Shown here piece by piece: positions 43,750-53,220 of a stretch of DNA of 64,000 bases. The stretch's first letter is position 1; each line of letters starts with the position of its first letter. A model generated the notes under the pieces. The model did not search any database. It was not told where the DNA came from and saw only the letters and a list, made by a program, of their open reading frames with translations. The translations under genes were made by a program, and so were the position numbers. Origin of the DNA: CAWGHZ01 sp963822575. Lineage in GTDB: Bacteria > Pseudomonadota > Alphaproteobacteria > MPNO01 > DASWLB01. The stretch lies in the NCBI GenBank assembly GCA_963822575.1, contig CAWGHZ010000003.1, forward strand, positions 427,395-491,394. The letters run 5' to 3'.

Positions 43750-44673
43750 TCACGCGTGCCACGCGACCAACCGGTCCGCCATCAGCAGCGCGAACAGCAG
43801 GAAGAGATAGAGGATCGAGAAGGCGAACATGCGCCTGGCGTTCTTCTCCGACCCGTCGCGCATGACCTGCACCGCGGCGCCGACGAAGACGAGCGAGAGC
43901 GCCCCGGCCGCGGCGCCGTAGATCCAGCTCGCGAGCCCCAGCACCGCCGGCGCCACCGTAACCGGCGCGAGAAGAACGGTGTAGATCAGCATCTGGCGGC
44001 GAGTCTCGCGCTGGCCGGCCACCACCGGCAGCATCGGCACGCCGGCCTTCTCGTACTCGTCCGACTTGTAGAGCGCGAGCGCCCAGAAATGCGGCGGCGT
44101 CCACATGAAGATCATCAGGAACAGGACCGCCGCGCCGATCGAGACGTCGCCGGTCACCGCGGCCCAGCCGATCATCGGCGGAAAGGCGCCGGCCGCGCCG
44201 CCGATCACGATGTTCTGCGGCGTGCGCCGCTTGAGCCACATCGTGTAGACGAACACGTAGAAGCCGATCGCCGCGGCAAGCAGCGCCGCCGCCGTCCAGT
44301 TGACCCCGATCCCCATCAGCGAGACCGACGCGACGGCCAGCACCGTGCCAAAGCCGAGCGCGGCCGATGGCTCCATCCGCCCGGCCGGCAGGGGCCGGTC
44401 GCGCGTGCGGCGCATCTTCGCGTCGATGTCGCGCTCGTACCACATGTTGATCGCGCCCGACGCGCCCGCCCCGACGGCGATGCACAGCACGGCGACGAAC
44501 GCGACCACCGGATGCAGCGTCCCCGGCGCCATCACCATGCCGGCGATGCCGGTGAACACGACGAGCGACATCACCCGCGGCTTGAGGAGCGCGAAATAGT
44601 CGCCGACCGCGGCGCCGCCGTCGGCGACCGCGACGGCGGGCGCGGATCCCAGCTCGAACGCGCCTTGGGCCAA
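43750..44673 (-). CDS. ctaB: Protohaem IX farnesyltransferase (haem O synthase)
   Basis: 307-residue UbiA-family prenyltransferase that farnesylates haem b to haem o, the precursor of haem a. It has DYFALLKPRVMSLVVFTG, the first Asp motif NMWYERDIDAKMRRTRDRPLP and a second conserved loop FMWTPPHFWALALYKSDEYEKAGVPMLPVV, with about nine helices. It is third in the operon, 12 nt after ctaD. Confidence 0.95.
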   Translation of the reverse strand: MAQGAFELGSAPAVAVADGGAAVGDYFALLKPRVMSLVVFTGIAGMVMAPGTLHPVVAFVAVLCIAVGAGASGAINMWYERDIDAKMRRTRDRPLPAGRMEPSAALGFGTVLAVASVSLMGIGVNWTAAALLAAAIGFYVFVYTMWLKRRTPQNIVIGGAAGAFPPMIGWAAVTGDVSIGAAVLFLMIFMWTPPHFWALALYKSDEYEKAGVPMLPVVAGQRETRRQMLIYTVLLAPVTVAPAVLGLASWIYGAAAGALSLVFVGAAVQVMRDGSEKNARRMFAFSILYLFLLFALLMADRLVAWHA

Positions 44674-44685
44674 ATCCCGTCCTCC

Positions 44686-46283
44686 CTAATGCGCGGTGGT
44701 CGAGCCGATCTGCGGCAGCTCGTCATACGAGTGGAAGGGCGGCGGCGAGCTGAGCGTCCATTCCAGGGTGGTCGCGCCCACGCCCCACGGGTTCTCGCCC
44801 ACGCGCTCGCCCGAGGTGAAGGTGCGCCAGCAGACATAGAGGAAGATCAGCACGCCCGCGGCCGAGATGTACGACCCGATCGAGGCCACCATGTTCCAGC
44901 CGGCGAATGCCTCCGGATAGTCCGGGATGCGGCGCGGCATGCCGGCGAGGCCGAGAAAATGCATCGGGAAGAAGGTCAGGTTCACCCCAATGAAGGTAAC
45001 CCAGAAATGCAGCCGGCCCAACGCCTCGGGATAGCGCCGGCCGCACATCTTTGGCAGCCAGTAGTAGAACCCGGCGAAGATCGAGAACACGGCGCCGAGC
45101 GACAGCACGTAGTGGAAGTGCGCGACGACGTAGTAGGTATCCTGCAGCACGGTATCGACGCCCGCATTGGCGAGCACGATTCCGGTCACGCCGCCGACGA
45201 CGAACAGGAAGATGAAGCCCGTCGCCCACAGCATCGGCGTGTCGAACCGCACCGACCCGCCCCACATGGTGGCGATCCACGAGAAGATCTTGATGCCGGT
45301 CGGCACGGCGATGACCATCGTCGCCGCGGTGAAGTAGGCCTTGGTGTCCACCGCGAGGCCGGTGGTGAACATGTGGTGCGCCCACACGATGAAGCCGATG
45401 AAGCCGATCGAGACCATCGCGTAGGCCATGCCGAGATAGCCGAACACGGGCTTCTTCGAGAAGGTCGACACGACCTGCGAGATCATGCCGAAGCCCGGCA
45501 GGATCAGGATGTAGACCTCGGGATGGCCGAAGAACCAGAACAAGTGCTGGAACAGCAGCGGGTCGCCGCCGCCTTCGGGCTTGAAGAAGGCGGTGCCGAA
45601 ATTGCGGTCGGTGAGCAGCATGGTGATCGCGCCGGCGAGCACCGGGAGCGCGAGGAGCAGCAGGAACGCCGTCACCAGGATCGACCACACGAACAGCGGC
45701 ATCTTGTGCAGCGTCATGCCCGGCGCGCGCATGTTGAGGATGGTGGTGATGAAGTTGATCGCCCCCAGGATCGACGACGCGCCCGCGAGATGCAGGCTGA
45801 AGATGGTGAGGTCGACGGCCGGTCCCGGATGGCCGAGCGACGAGGAGAGCGGCGGGTAAAGCGTCCAGCCCGTCCCCGCCCCCCGAAGAAGAAGGTCGAG
45901 AGCAGCAGCAGGAACGACGGCACCAGCAGCCAGAAGCTGATGTTGTTCATGCGCGGGAACGCCATGTCCGGCGCACCGATCATCAGCGGCACGATCCAGT
46001 TGCCGAACCCGCCAATCATCGCCGGCATGACCACGAAGAACACCATGATCAGCCCGTGCGCGGTGACCAGCGAGTTGAATACCTGGTGGTTGGCGAAGTA
46101 CTGCGTGCCGGGCTCGGCGAGCTCGAGCCGGAACAGGATCGAGATGGTGCCGCCGATCACCGCGGCGCAGATCGCGAACACCAGGTACATCGTGCCGATG
46201 TCCTTGTGGTTCGTCGAATAGACGAAGCGGCGCCAGCCCGTCGGATGACCGGCATGGTGGACGGCGTGGGCGGCAGAGGTCAT
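44686..46283 (-). pseudogene. ctaD: Cytochrome c oxidase subunit I, single-base frameshift in a C6 run
   Basis: Catalytic haem a / a3-CuB subunit. The N-terminal part runs from 46283 through WRRFVYSTNHKDIGTMYLVF to LLLLSTFFFGG. The C-terminal part includes WFFGHPEVYILILPGFG, the CuB histidines HHMFTTGL and the proton-channel region. The break is a homopolymer at 45879-45884: one more C (G on the coding strand) restores FFFGGGAGTGWTLYPP and a 532-residue protein. Because the gene is otherwise perfect and central to respiration, I read this as a sequence error. Confidence 0.95.
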
Positions 46284-46308
46284 GACGTCGTTCCTTCGGA
46301 CTCTATCT

Positions 46309-47163
46309 TCAGCGCACGGGCGCGGCTTCGCGCAGCGCGACGCGGGTGGTCGGGGCCGGCGGCGTCGCATCGGCGAACTTCTTCTTCGCCTCGGCGACCC
46401 ACTTGTCGAAGTCGGGTTTGGTCACGGCCTCCACCTCAATCGGCATGAAGCCGTGGTTGATGCCGCACAGCTCGGAGCACTGGCCGTAATAGGTGCCGAC
46501 ATGCTCGACCTTGAACCAGGTCTCGTTCAGCCGGCCCGGCACCGCGTCCTGCTTCACGCCGAACGACGGCACCGCCCAGCTATAAATCACGTCGGACGAG
46601 GTGGCGATGACCCGCACCGTCGTATTGACCGGCACGACCACGCGGTTGTCCACGGTGAGCAGGCGCGGCTGGCCCGGCTTCAGGTCGGCGTCCTGCACCA
46701 TGGTGGAGTCGAAGCTGAATTTCTGGTCCGGATACTCGTAGGACCAGTACCACTGGTGGCCGATCGCCTTGATCGTCAGGTCGGCCTTGGGGATCACGTC
46801 CTCGGCGTACAAGAGCTTGAAGGACGGGATCGCGATCAGCACCAGCACGATGACAGGCAAGGTCGTCCAGATCACCTCGATCACGGTGTTGTGGCTGCGC
46901 GTCGAGGGGACCGGGTGCTTGCGCTCGTTGAAGTTGAGGATGACGTAGCCGAGCAGCCCGAGCACCAGCAGCACGATCAGCGTGATGATGACCAGCAGGA
47001 CGTCGTGGAACAATTCGAGCTCGTGCATGATCGGCGTCGCCGCCGGCTGCAGGTCGATCTCCCACGGCCGCGGCTGGGTGGCGTTCGCCGCGAGCGGCAG
47101 GAAAGCGGCGCCCGCGCCAAGGGCGGCGAAGACGGCGAGGAAAGCGTTGCGAAGCGGCGTCAC
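46309..47163 (-). CDS. ctaC: Cytochrome c oxidase subunit II
   Basis: About 284 residues. A cleavable N-terminal signal (NAFLAVFAALGAGAAFLPLAANA) is followed by two helices (MHELELFHDVLLVIITLIVLLVLGLLGYVIL; IEVIWTTLPVIVLVLIAIPSFKLL). A periplasmic cupredoxin domain has the CuA site GQCSELCGINHGFMP and GHQWYWSYEYPD. No ATG fits; the GTG at 47163 (VTPLRNAF) is the best start because upstream frame sequence looks non-coding. First gene of the ctaC-D-B-coxF-E-DUF983-surf1 operon. Confidence 0.93.
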   Translation of the reverse strand: MTPLRNAFLAVFAALGAGAAFLPLAANATQPRPWEIDLQPAATPIMHELELFHDVLLVIITLIVLLVLGLLGYVILNFNERKHPVPSTRSHNTVIEVIWTTLPVIVLVLIAIPSFKLLYAEDVIPKADLTIKAIGHQWYWSYEYPDQKFSFDSTMVQDADLKPGQPRLLTVDNRVVVPVNTTVRVIATSSDVIYSWAVPSFGVKQDAVPGRLNETWFKVEHVGTYYGQCSELCGINHGFMPIEVEAVTKPDFDKWVAEAKKKFADATPPAPTTRVALREAAPVR

Positions 47164-47513
47164 GATGCTGATCCGTTCTCCGAAGGTTCGGCGGGGCTCC
47201 CCCTGGTCCCCGCGGACGTCGGGGTCCGCGGTGCCGCGCCGGTCGAGGCGTGCGTGTCGGCATAAATACCCGAGCATCCTATCCAAGGGCAAGCTGCGCT
47301 GCGCGCCCGCGCGCTGCCCCGCCGCACCGGCGAAGCGCCACTCTACAGCGCGTCGCGCGGGCGCGGGCCGGGACCCGCCGTCTCGCGACTTTATGTCGCA
47401 ATTTCCGATAGTTGGCGGCGGTCGGCGAAGTCGCTGCGCCAACTGCGGATGACAATCACGCGCAGCCGTTCCATATAGGACGAACCGTCCCCGCACCCGA
47501 GTGGGAGCCCCCG
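47164..47513. other. 350-nt divergent intergenic region between ctaC and tldD
   Basis: No convincing gene here. It must hold the promoters of both flanking operons. The only structure I see is GCGAC-TTTAT-GTCGC at 47385-47399 (5-bp arms, 5-nt spacer), followed by a relatively AT-rich stretch before tldD. I find no FNR box and no EcfG match. Confidence 0.5.
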
Positions 47514-48948
47514 ATGACCGACCTCGCCCGCACCGACGATCTGTTCTTCACCCGCACCGGGATGGACCGTGCCCGAGTTCGACGACATCGTCGGCGACGC
47601 GCTGAACGGCGCCGAGGACGGAGAGCTCTATCTCGAATACCGCCAGTCGGAATCGGTCGCGTTCGACGACGGGCGGATGCGCGCGGCGAGCTTCGACACC
47701 GGCCAGGGCTTCGGGCTGCGCGCCGTCTCGGGCGAGGCGCAGGGCTACGCCCATGCTTCGGAGCTCAGCGAGGAGGCGATCCGCCGCGCCGCCGAGACGG
47801 TGAAGGCGGTACGCGCCGGCCGGTCGGGCACGCTGGCCGAAGGGCCGCGCGGCACCAACCGCTCGCTCTATACCGACGCCAACCCGCTGGGCGACGTGCC
47901 GTTCGAGGCGAAGGCGAAGCTCCTCGCCGAGATGGACGCCTATGCCCGCGGGCTCGACCCGCGGGTGCGCCAGGTGACGGTCTCGCTCGCCGGCGAATGG
48001 CAGGCGATCCGCATCGTCCGCGCCGACGGGCGCCACGCCGCCGACATCCGCCCGCTGGTCCGGCTCAATGTCTCGGTCGTGGTCGGCGACGGCGACCGGA
48101 TGGAGACGGGCAGTCACGGCACCGGCGGACGCACCTCCTACGAGGCGTATATCCGGCCCGAGGCATGGCAGGCCCAGGTGCGCGAGGCGCTGCGCCAGGC
48201 GCTCGTCAATCTCGGCTCGATCGACGCGCCGGCGGGCGAGATGCCGGTGGTGCTGGGGCCCGGCTGGCCCGGCATATTGCTGCACGAGGCCATCGGGCAC
48301 GGGCTCGAGGGCGACTTCAACCGCAAGAGGACCTCCGCCTTCTCGGGTCTGCTCGGCTCGCGCATCGCGGCGCCCGGCGTGACGGTGGTCGACGACGGCA
48401 CGATCGCCGACCGGCGCGGATCGCTCTCCATCGACGACGAGGGCACGCCTTCGTCGCGCACCGTCCTGATCGAGGACGGCATCCTCAAGGGCTACATGCA
48501 GGACCGGCTGAACGCCCGGCTGATGGGCATGGAGCCCACCGGCAACGGCCGGCGCGAGTCGTTCGCGCACGCGCCGATGCCGCGCATGACCAACACCTAC
48601 ATGCTGGCCGGCGACAAGGACCCCGAGGAGATCCTGCGCTCGGTGAAGAAGGGGCTCTACGCCGTCAATTTCGGCGGCGGCCAGGTGGACATCACCTCGG
48701 GCAAATTCGTGTTCTCCGCCTCCGAGGCCTACCTGATCGAGGACGGAAAGGTAGGACCCGCCGTGAAGGGCGCGACCATCATCGGCAACGGGCCCGACGT
48801 GCTCACCCGCGTCGGGATGATCGGCAACGACATGAAGCTCGACCCCGGCGTCGGCACGTGCGGCAAGGACGGCCAGGGCGTTCCGGTCGGCGTCGGCCAG
48901 CCGACGCTGCTGGTCGACCGCCTCACCGTCGGCGGCACGGCGGCGTAG
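47514..48948 (+). pseudogene. tldD: TldD metalloprotease, single-base frameshift near the N-terminus
   Basis: TldD works with TldE/PmbA as a zinc protease on peptides and toxins. The true start is ATG 47514 (MTDLARTDDLFFTRTGMDRARV). One T of GAGTTC at 47575-47580 must be dropped to continue as DDIVGDALNGAEDGELYLEYR; otherwise only a shorter frame from 47569 is seen. Later features are ILLHEAIGHGLEGDFN (zinc HExxxH), TNTYMLAGD and GGGQVDITSGKFVFS. Total 477 residues, normal for TldD. Convergent with nrdB, 1 nt apart. Confidence 0.93.
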
Positions 48949-48949
48949 C

Positions 48950-49927
48950 CTACTCCCCCGGTTCCCAACCGGCGAACGCCTCGTCCCAGGTGCCTTGCGT
49001 CGCGGCCTTGGAATACTCGGTCGACCGGTTCTCGAAGAAGTTGGTGTGCTCCATGCCGTTCAACATCTCGTCCATCCAGGGCACCGGATTGGCGGCGACG
49101 CGATAGATCGGCTGGAGCCCGAGCTGGGCGAGGCGCCGGTCGGCGATGTAGCGGATGTAGGCCTTCACCTCCTTCGCCTCGAGCCCCTCGATGCCGCCGA
49201 GCTCGAACGAGAGGTCGATGAACGCGTCCTCGTGCGTGACCACCGTGTTGCAGATCTCCACCAGCTCGCGCTGGAAATCCTCGGTCCAGAGCTCCGGGTT
49301 TTCCGAGATGAAGGTGCGGAACAGCTTGATGATCGAGTTGGTGTGGAGCGATTCGTCGCGCACCGACCACGACACGATCTGGCCCATGCCCTTCATCTTG
49401 TTGAATCGCGGGAAGTTCATCAGGATCGCGAACGAGGCGAAGAGCTGCAGCCCCTCGGTGAAGCCGCCGAACACGGCCAAGGTCTTCGCGATGTCGGGCT
49501 TCGTGGCCACGCCGAACTGCTGCATATAGTCGTACTTGTCCTTCATCTCCTTGTAGTGGAGGAAGGCCTGGTACTCGGTGTGCGGCATGCCGATCGTGTC
49601 CAAGAGGTGCGAGTAGGCGGCGATGTGCACCGTCTCCATATTGGAGAAGGCCGCCAGCATCATCTGAATCTCGGTCGGCTTGAACACCTGCGCGTAGTGC
49701 TTCATGTAGCAGTTATTCACCTCGATATCGGACTGGGTGAAGAACCGGAAGATCTGCGTCAGCGTGTGGCGCTCGGCGGCCGAGAGCTTGTTGTGCCAGT
49801 CCTTCACGTCGTCGGCGAGCGGCACCTCCTCCGGCAGCCAGTGGATCTTCTGCTGCGTCAGCCAGGCGTCGTACGCCCAGGGATAGGTGAACGGCTTGTA
49901 GGCCACTTTCGCGTCGAGAAGAGACAT
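48950..49927 (-). CDS. nrdB: Class I ribonucleotide reductase, beta (radical) subunit
   Basis: 325-residue R2 protein that holds the di-metal site and tyrosyl radical. Metal ligands are Asp67 (FTQSDIEV), Glu98 and His101 (METVHIAAY), then Glu in FGGFTEGLQ and Glu/His in RDESLHTNSI. Tyr105 is in the radical position, four residues after His101, so this is a tyrosyl-radical enzyme and not the Phe-type class Ic. It is transcribed in the same direction as nrdA, with two small genes between them. Confidence 0.95.
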   Translation of the reverse strand: MSLLDAKVAYKPFTYPWAYDAWLTQQKIHWLPEEVPLADDVKDWHNKLSAAERHTLTQIFRFFTQSDIEVNNCYMKHYAQVFKPTEIQMMLAAFSNMETVHIAAYSHLLDTIGMPHTEYQAFLHYKEMKDKYDYMQQFGVATKPDIAKTLAVFGGFTEGLQLFASFAILMNFPRFNKMKGMGQIVSWSVRDESLHTNSIIKLFRTFISENPELWTEDFQRELVEICNTVVTHEDAFIDLSFELGGIEGLEAKEVKAYIRYIADRRLAQLGLQPIYRVAANPVPWMDEMLNGMEHTNFFENRSTEYSKAATQGTWDEAFAGWEPGE

Positions 49928-49953
49928 GGCGTGGGTTCCCTGAAATTCGTTGT

Positions 49954-50175
49954 TTAGGAACTGAAAATTGTTGCCGAAGCCGTCGAACTGACCGTCATTT
50001 CATAGAAACTGAATCCGCGCTGATATTCAGGCGAACGAGACGCGTAGCCTTTGAGCGATGCGGTGAGGATCAAGGTCAATTGGTCTGGCCCATGTCCATA
50101 CGCCCCAATGGCGACTTCGCCAGCCGGCGCCAATGTCGCCACCGCAATCAGGCCCGCGCCAAGCACCGCGCGCAT
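49954..50175 (-). CDS. Possible small secreted protein (73 aa) between nrdA and nrdB
   Basis: A 73-residue frame starts MRAVLGAGLIAVATLAPAGE, a good signal-peptide-like start. GGAG stands 7 nt before the ATG. The mature part contains GAYGHGPDQLTLIL and YASRSPEYQRGFSFYE. The surrounding ~300 nt look less GC-rich than neighbours. No family is recognised. The remaining gap to 50260 shows nothing else. Confidence 0.45.
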   Translation of the reverse strand: MRAVLGAGLIAVATLAPAGEVAIGAYGHGPDQLTLILTASLKGYASRSPEYQRGFSFYEMTVSSTASATIFSS

Positions 50176-50260
50176 TTTGCGCTCCGAAAACGCGACGGTC
50201 GCAATCGACGCGCTCGATGGTGGTGTAGTGGAGGAGATAGGTCGACTCGGTTCCACAAAC

Positions 50261-50536
50261 TCACCGCCACTCCGACCACTCCTCGCGCGGCTCGGGCGTG
50301 CCGGAGACGAAGGTCGCGGCGGCGTCGCCGAGCGGGGCCACGGCGTAGGCCGCCGGCTGGACGGCATGCACCTCGCCGCCGCGCGCCACGAGCGCGAGCC
50401 GGCCGCCCTCGGACTCGACCACCAGCACCGTCGCGGCACCGAGCGGGAAGCGGGTGGCGACGTCCCAGTCGCGCCCCGCGTAGCGGACCGTCGCGCCGCG
50501 GTCCTCGATGCGCCGGCTTACTGGCACGACAGGCAT
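50261..50536 (-). CDS. Small hypothetical protein overlapping the nrdA 3' end
   Basis: 91 residues, mainly beta-strand-like (TVRYAGRDWDVATRFPLGAATVLVVES, LALVARGGEVHAVQPAAYAVAPLGD), with an acidic end. The ATG at 50536 lies inside nrdA, overlapping by 19 nt, so translation may be coupled. Unknown family; by position it may be linked to the reductase. Confidence 0.6.
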   Translation of the reverse strand: MPVVPVSRRIEDRGATVRYAGRDWDVATRFPLGAATVLVVESEGGRLALVARGGEVHAVQPAAYAVAPLGDAAATFVSGTPEPREEWSEWR

Positions 50537-52440
50537 TCCTCGTAGTCGTTGGCGTTGGACGCGGGCGCAGCCGGCGCGGCGGCGAGCGGCAGCTCCACCG
50601 TCTCCGGCTTCACCGCGGCGACGGTCGGCGCCTCGCCCGATGCAGCCTTGAGCGAGAGGTCGGACTCGGCGCGCTGGATCGAGCGCGAGCGGCAGTAGTA
50701 GAGCGTCTTGCAGCCGCGCTTCCACGCCCGGTAGTGGATGTCGTGCAGCGTCTTCTTGTGCACGTCGGCGGGCAGGAACACGTTGACCGACTGCGACTGG
50801 CAGATATAGGGCGCGCGGTCGGCGGCGAGGTCGACGATCCAGCGCTGGTCGAGCTCGAACGCGGTCCTGAACACCTGCTTCTCGAGGTCGTCGAGAAAGT
50901 CGAGATGCTGGACCGAGCCTTCGTTCAGCGTGATCGATCGCCAGGTCTCGTCGTCGTCATGGCCGCGCTCGGCCAGGAGCTTCTTAAGGTACTTGTTGCG
51001 CACCGTGAACGAGCCCGACAGCGTCTTGTGGGTGAAGGCGTTGGCGACGTTGGGCTCGATGCCGGGTGAGGAGCCGCCGCAGATGATCGAGATCGACGCC
51101 GTCGGCGCGATCGCCATCTTGCACGAGAACCGCTCCTGGATGCCGTAATCGGCGGCGTCCGGGCACGGGCCGCGCTCGGCCGCGAGCGTGCGCGAAGCGG
51201 CGTCCGCCTGGGTGCGGATGTGGGCGAACATCTTCTTATTCCAGACGCGCGCCATCACCGATTCGATCGGCACGTTCTGCGCCTGCAGGAACGAGTGCAG
51301 CCCCATCACGCCGAGCCCGACCGAGCGTTCGCGCGACGCCGAGTAGGCGGCGCGGGCCATCGAATTGGGCGCCTTGTCGATGAAGTCCTGCAGCACGTTG
51401 TCGAGGAAGCGCATCACGTCCTCGATGAAGCGCGGATGGTCCTTCCACTCGAACCAGAGCTCGAGGTTGAGCGAGCAGAGGCAGCAGACGGCCGTCCGAT
51501 CGATACCGTACTTGTCGGGCCCGGTCGGCAGCGTGATCTCGCTGCACAGGTTCGACATCTTCACTTCGTAGCCGGCGAGCTTGTGATGCTCGGGCAGGGC
51601 CTTGTTCACGTGATCGACGAAGATGAGGTAGGGCTCGCCCAACTCGATCCGTTGGGTGAGGAGCCGGATCCACAGATCGCGCGCCTTTACGCTGCGGATG
51701 ATCGACTGGTCCTTGGGGCTGCGGAGCGGCCACTCCTCGTCGCGCTCGACGGCGCGCATGAACTCGTCGGGGATGATCACGCCGTGATGGAGGTTGAGCG
51801 CCTTGCGGTTCGGATCGCCGCCCGTCGGACGGCGCATCTCGATGAACTCCTCGATCTCCGGATGGTCGACGCGCACATAGACCGCCGCCGAGCCGCGCCG
51901 AAGCGAGCCCTGCGAGATGGCGAGGGTGAGCGAATCCATCACCCGGATGAACGGAATGATGCCCGAGGTCTTGCCGTTGTGGCCGACCTTCTCGCCGATC
52001 GAGCGCAGATTGCCCCAGTAGCTGCCGATGCCGCCACCGCGCGCGGCGAGCCACACGTTCTCGTTCCACAACCCGACAATGCCGTCGAGCGAGTCCGATG
52101 CCTCGTTGAGGAAGCAGGAGATCGGCAGGCCGCGAGTCGTGCCGCCGTTCGACAGCACCGGCGTCGACGGCATGAACCAGAGGTTCGAGATGTAGTCGTA
52201 GAGCCGCTGGGCGTGCGCCGAATCGTCGCCGTAATGCATGGCGACACGGGCGATCAGGTCCTGGAAGCTACGGTCCCCGGGCAGCAGATAGCGGTCCTCG
52301 AGCACCGCGCGTCCGAAATCGGTGAGCTTGGCATTGCGCGATTCGTCGATTCGAATGCGGATGCGGTCGCCGCCCGCGTTCAGCGCGGTGCGGTCTTCGG
52401 CGGCCTCGATCGACAGCTCGTTCTGAATTCCGTCAGGCAC
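50518..52440 (-). CDS. nrdA: Class I ribonucleotide reductase, alpha (catalytic) subunit
   Basis: 640-residue R1 protein reducing NDPs to dNDPs. It opens directly in the catalytic region (LTDFGRAVLEDRYLLPGDRSF), with no room for the usual ~90-residue N-terminal ATP-cone, so dATP feedback control through a cone is not expected. It has the active-site cysteine region LPISCFLNEASDSLDG, the KMSNLCSEI block, C-terminal catalytic segments and the redox-active tail EECLSCQ. Putative NrdR boxes lie upstream. Confidence 0.95.
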   Translation of the reverse strand: MPDGIQNELSIEAAEDRTALNAGGDRIRIRIDESRNAKLTDFGRAVLEDRYLLPGDRSFQDLIARVAMHYGDDSAHAQRLYDYISNLWFMPSTPVLSNGGTTRGLPISCFLNEASDSLDGIVGLWNENVWLAARGGGIGSYWGNLRSIGEKVGHNGKTSGIIPFIRVMDSLTLAISQGSLRRGSAAVYVRVDHPEIEEFIEMRRPTGGDPNRKALNLHHGVIIPDEFMRAVERDEEWPLRSPKDQSIIRSVKARDLWIRLLTQRIELGEPYLIFVDHVNKALPEHHKLAGYEVKMSNLCSEITLPTGPDKYGIDRTAVCCLCSLNLELWFEWKDHPRFIEDVMRFLDNVLQDFIDKAPNSMARAAYSASRERSVGLGVMGLHSFLQAQNVPIESVMARVWNKKMFAHIRTQADAASRTLAAERGPCPDAADYGIQERFSCKMAIAPTASISIICGGSSPGIEPNVANAFTHKTLSGSFTVRNKYLKKLLAERGHDDDETWRSITLNEGSVQHLDFLDDLEKQVFRTAFELDQRWIVDLAADRAPYICQSQSVNVFLPADVHKKTLHDIHYRAWKRGCKTLYYCRSRSIQRAESDLSLKAASGEAPTVAAVKPETVELPLAAAPAAPASNANDYEECLSCQ

Positions 52441-52598
52441 CCCACCCCTCCCCTGCGGTTCCGGGCGCCCGGCGCGGGCATGATGGGGGCGTCGACCGAC
52501 GCCGTGCGCGGCTCCCCGCCCCCGGGCCCGGGGTGTCCCCCGGGATTCATGTGATTCGCGTCAGGCGTCGTTAGGAATCCGGATACTGCCTCTATCGG

Positions 52599-52612
52599 GT
52601 GATTCGGATCAA
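52599..52612. promoter_or_regulatory. Near-perfect FNR/FixK-like box upstream of nrdA
   Basis: GTGATTCGGATCAA differs from TTGAT-N4-ATCAA at one position only. It lies about 165 nt before the nrdA start and partly overlaps the second putative NrdR box. Confidence 0.45.
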
Positions 52613-52656
52613 CTAATTGTTGGGGGTCACATGCCCCTGCCCGCTAGATATAGGAG
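52610..52656. promoter_or_regulatory. Pair of putative NrdR boxes upstream of nrdA
   Basis: Core CTAGATATAG (52644-52653) matches the NrdR core CwAtATaTwG at nine of ten positions. A weaker core CTAATTGTTG (52613-52622) matches seven. Their starts are 31 bp apart, three helical turns, the normal spacing of paired NrdR boxes. They lie between mntR and nrdA, as expected for repression of a reductase operon. Confidence 0.6.
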
Positions 52657-52677
52657 CAGGCGCCGCTCCGGGAGAGC

Positions 52678-53169
52678 CTAGCGCCGCTCGCGCGCGATTC
52701 GGTCGAAGGCCGCGAGCGTCTCCGGCCCGGCATGGTGCTCGATGCCCTCGGCGTCGGCGCGCGCCGCCTCCTCGGGCACGCCGATGGCCCGCAGGAACTC
52801 GAACACGATCTGATGGCGCCGCTTGGAGCGGTCGGCGATGCGCCGCCCCTCCTCGGTAAGGAAGATCGCGCGATAGGGCTGCGTTTCGACGAGCCCGGCC
52901 TCGCGCAGCCGGGCGACCATCTTGGCGACCGAGGCGGCGGTGACGCCGAGGCGCCGCGCGATCTCGACCGAGCGCGCCTCGCCGGCCATGTCGATCAGCT
53001 CGGCGATCAGCTCGACATAGTCCTCGGCGATCTCGGTCTGGCGGGCGCGGCGCGTCTGGCGGTGGTGGTTGGCCTGGTCCTCGGGCGCGACCAAAGTGGT
53101 GAAGTTCGCGCGCGGCGCGGCGCGCCGTCCTGCGCTCTCGGCCATGGGCTTCTCCGGCGCCATCTGCAC
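52678..53169 (-). CDS. mntR: MntR-type DtxR-family manganese regulator
   Basis: 163-residue DtxR/MntR regulator. A winged helix-turn-helix (EDYVELIAELIDMAGEARSVEIARRLGVTAASVAKMVARLREAGLV) is followed by a metal-binding dimerisation domain (KRRHQIVFEFLRAIGVPEEAARADAEGIEHHAG, with the usual Glu and His ligands). It controls manganese uptake. No transporter gene is adjacent; it stands between nrdA and a divergent peroxidase gene. Confidence 0.9.
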   Translation of the reverse strand: MQMAPEKPMAESAGRRAAPRANFTTLVAPEDQANHHRQTRRARQTEIAEDYVELIAELIDMAGEARSVEIARRLGVTAASVAKMVARLREAGLVETQPYRAIFLTEEGRRIADRSKRRHQIVFEFLRAIGVPEEAARADAEGIEHHAGPETLAAFDRIARERR

Positions 53170-53220
53170 ATGATAGGCGTTTGCGCCGCACCCGGTCTAG
53201 GCTAGCCTTGCGCCACGGGC

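Noticed and set aside
43747..46221. Long plus-strand open frame opposite ctaB and ctaD
   Set aside because: Antisense shadow; His/Arg/Asp-rich and without any recognisable motif.
47385..47399. GCGAC-TTTAT-GTCGC inverted repeat before tldD as an operator
   Set aside because: Five-base arms are too short to separate from chance; it is mentioned only in the intergenic entry.
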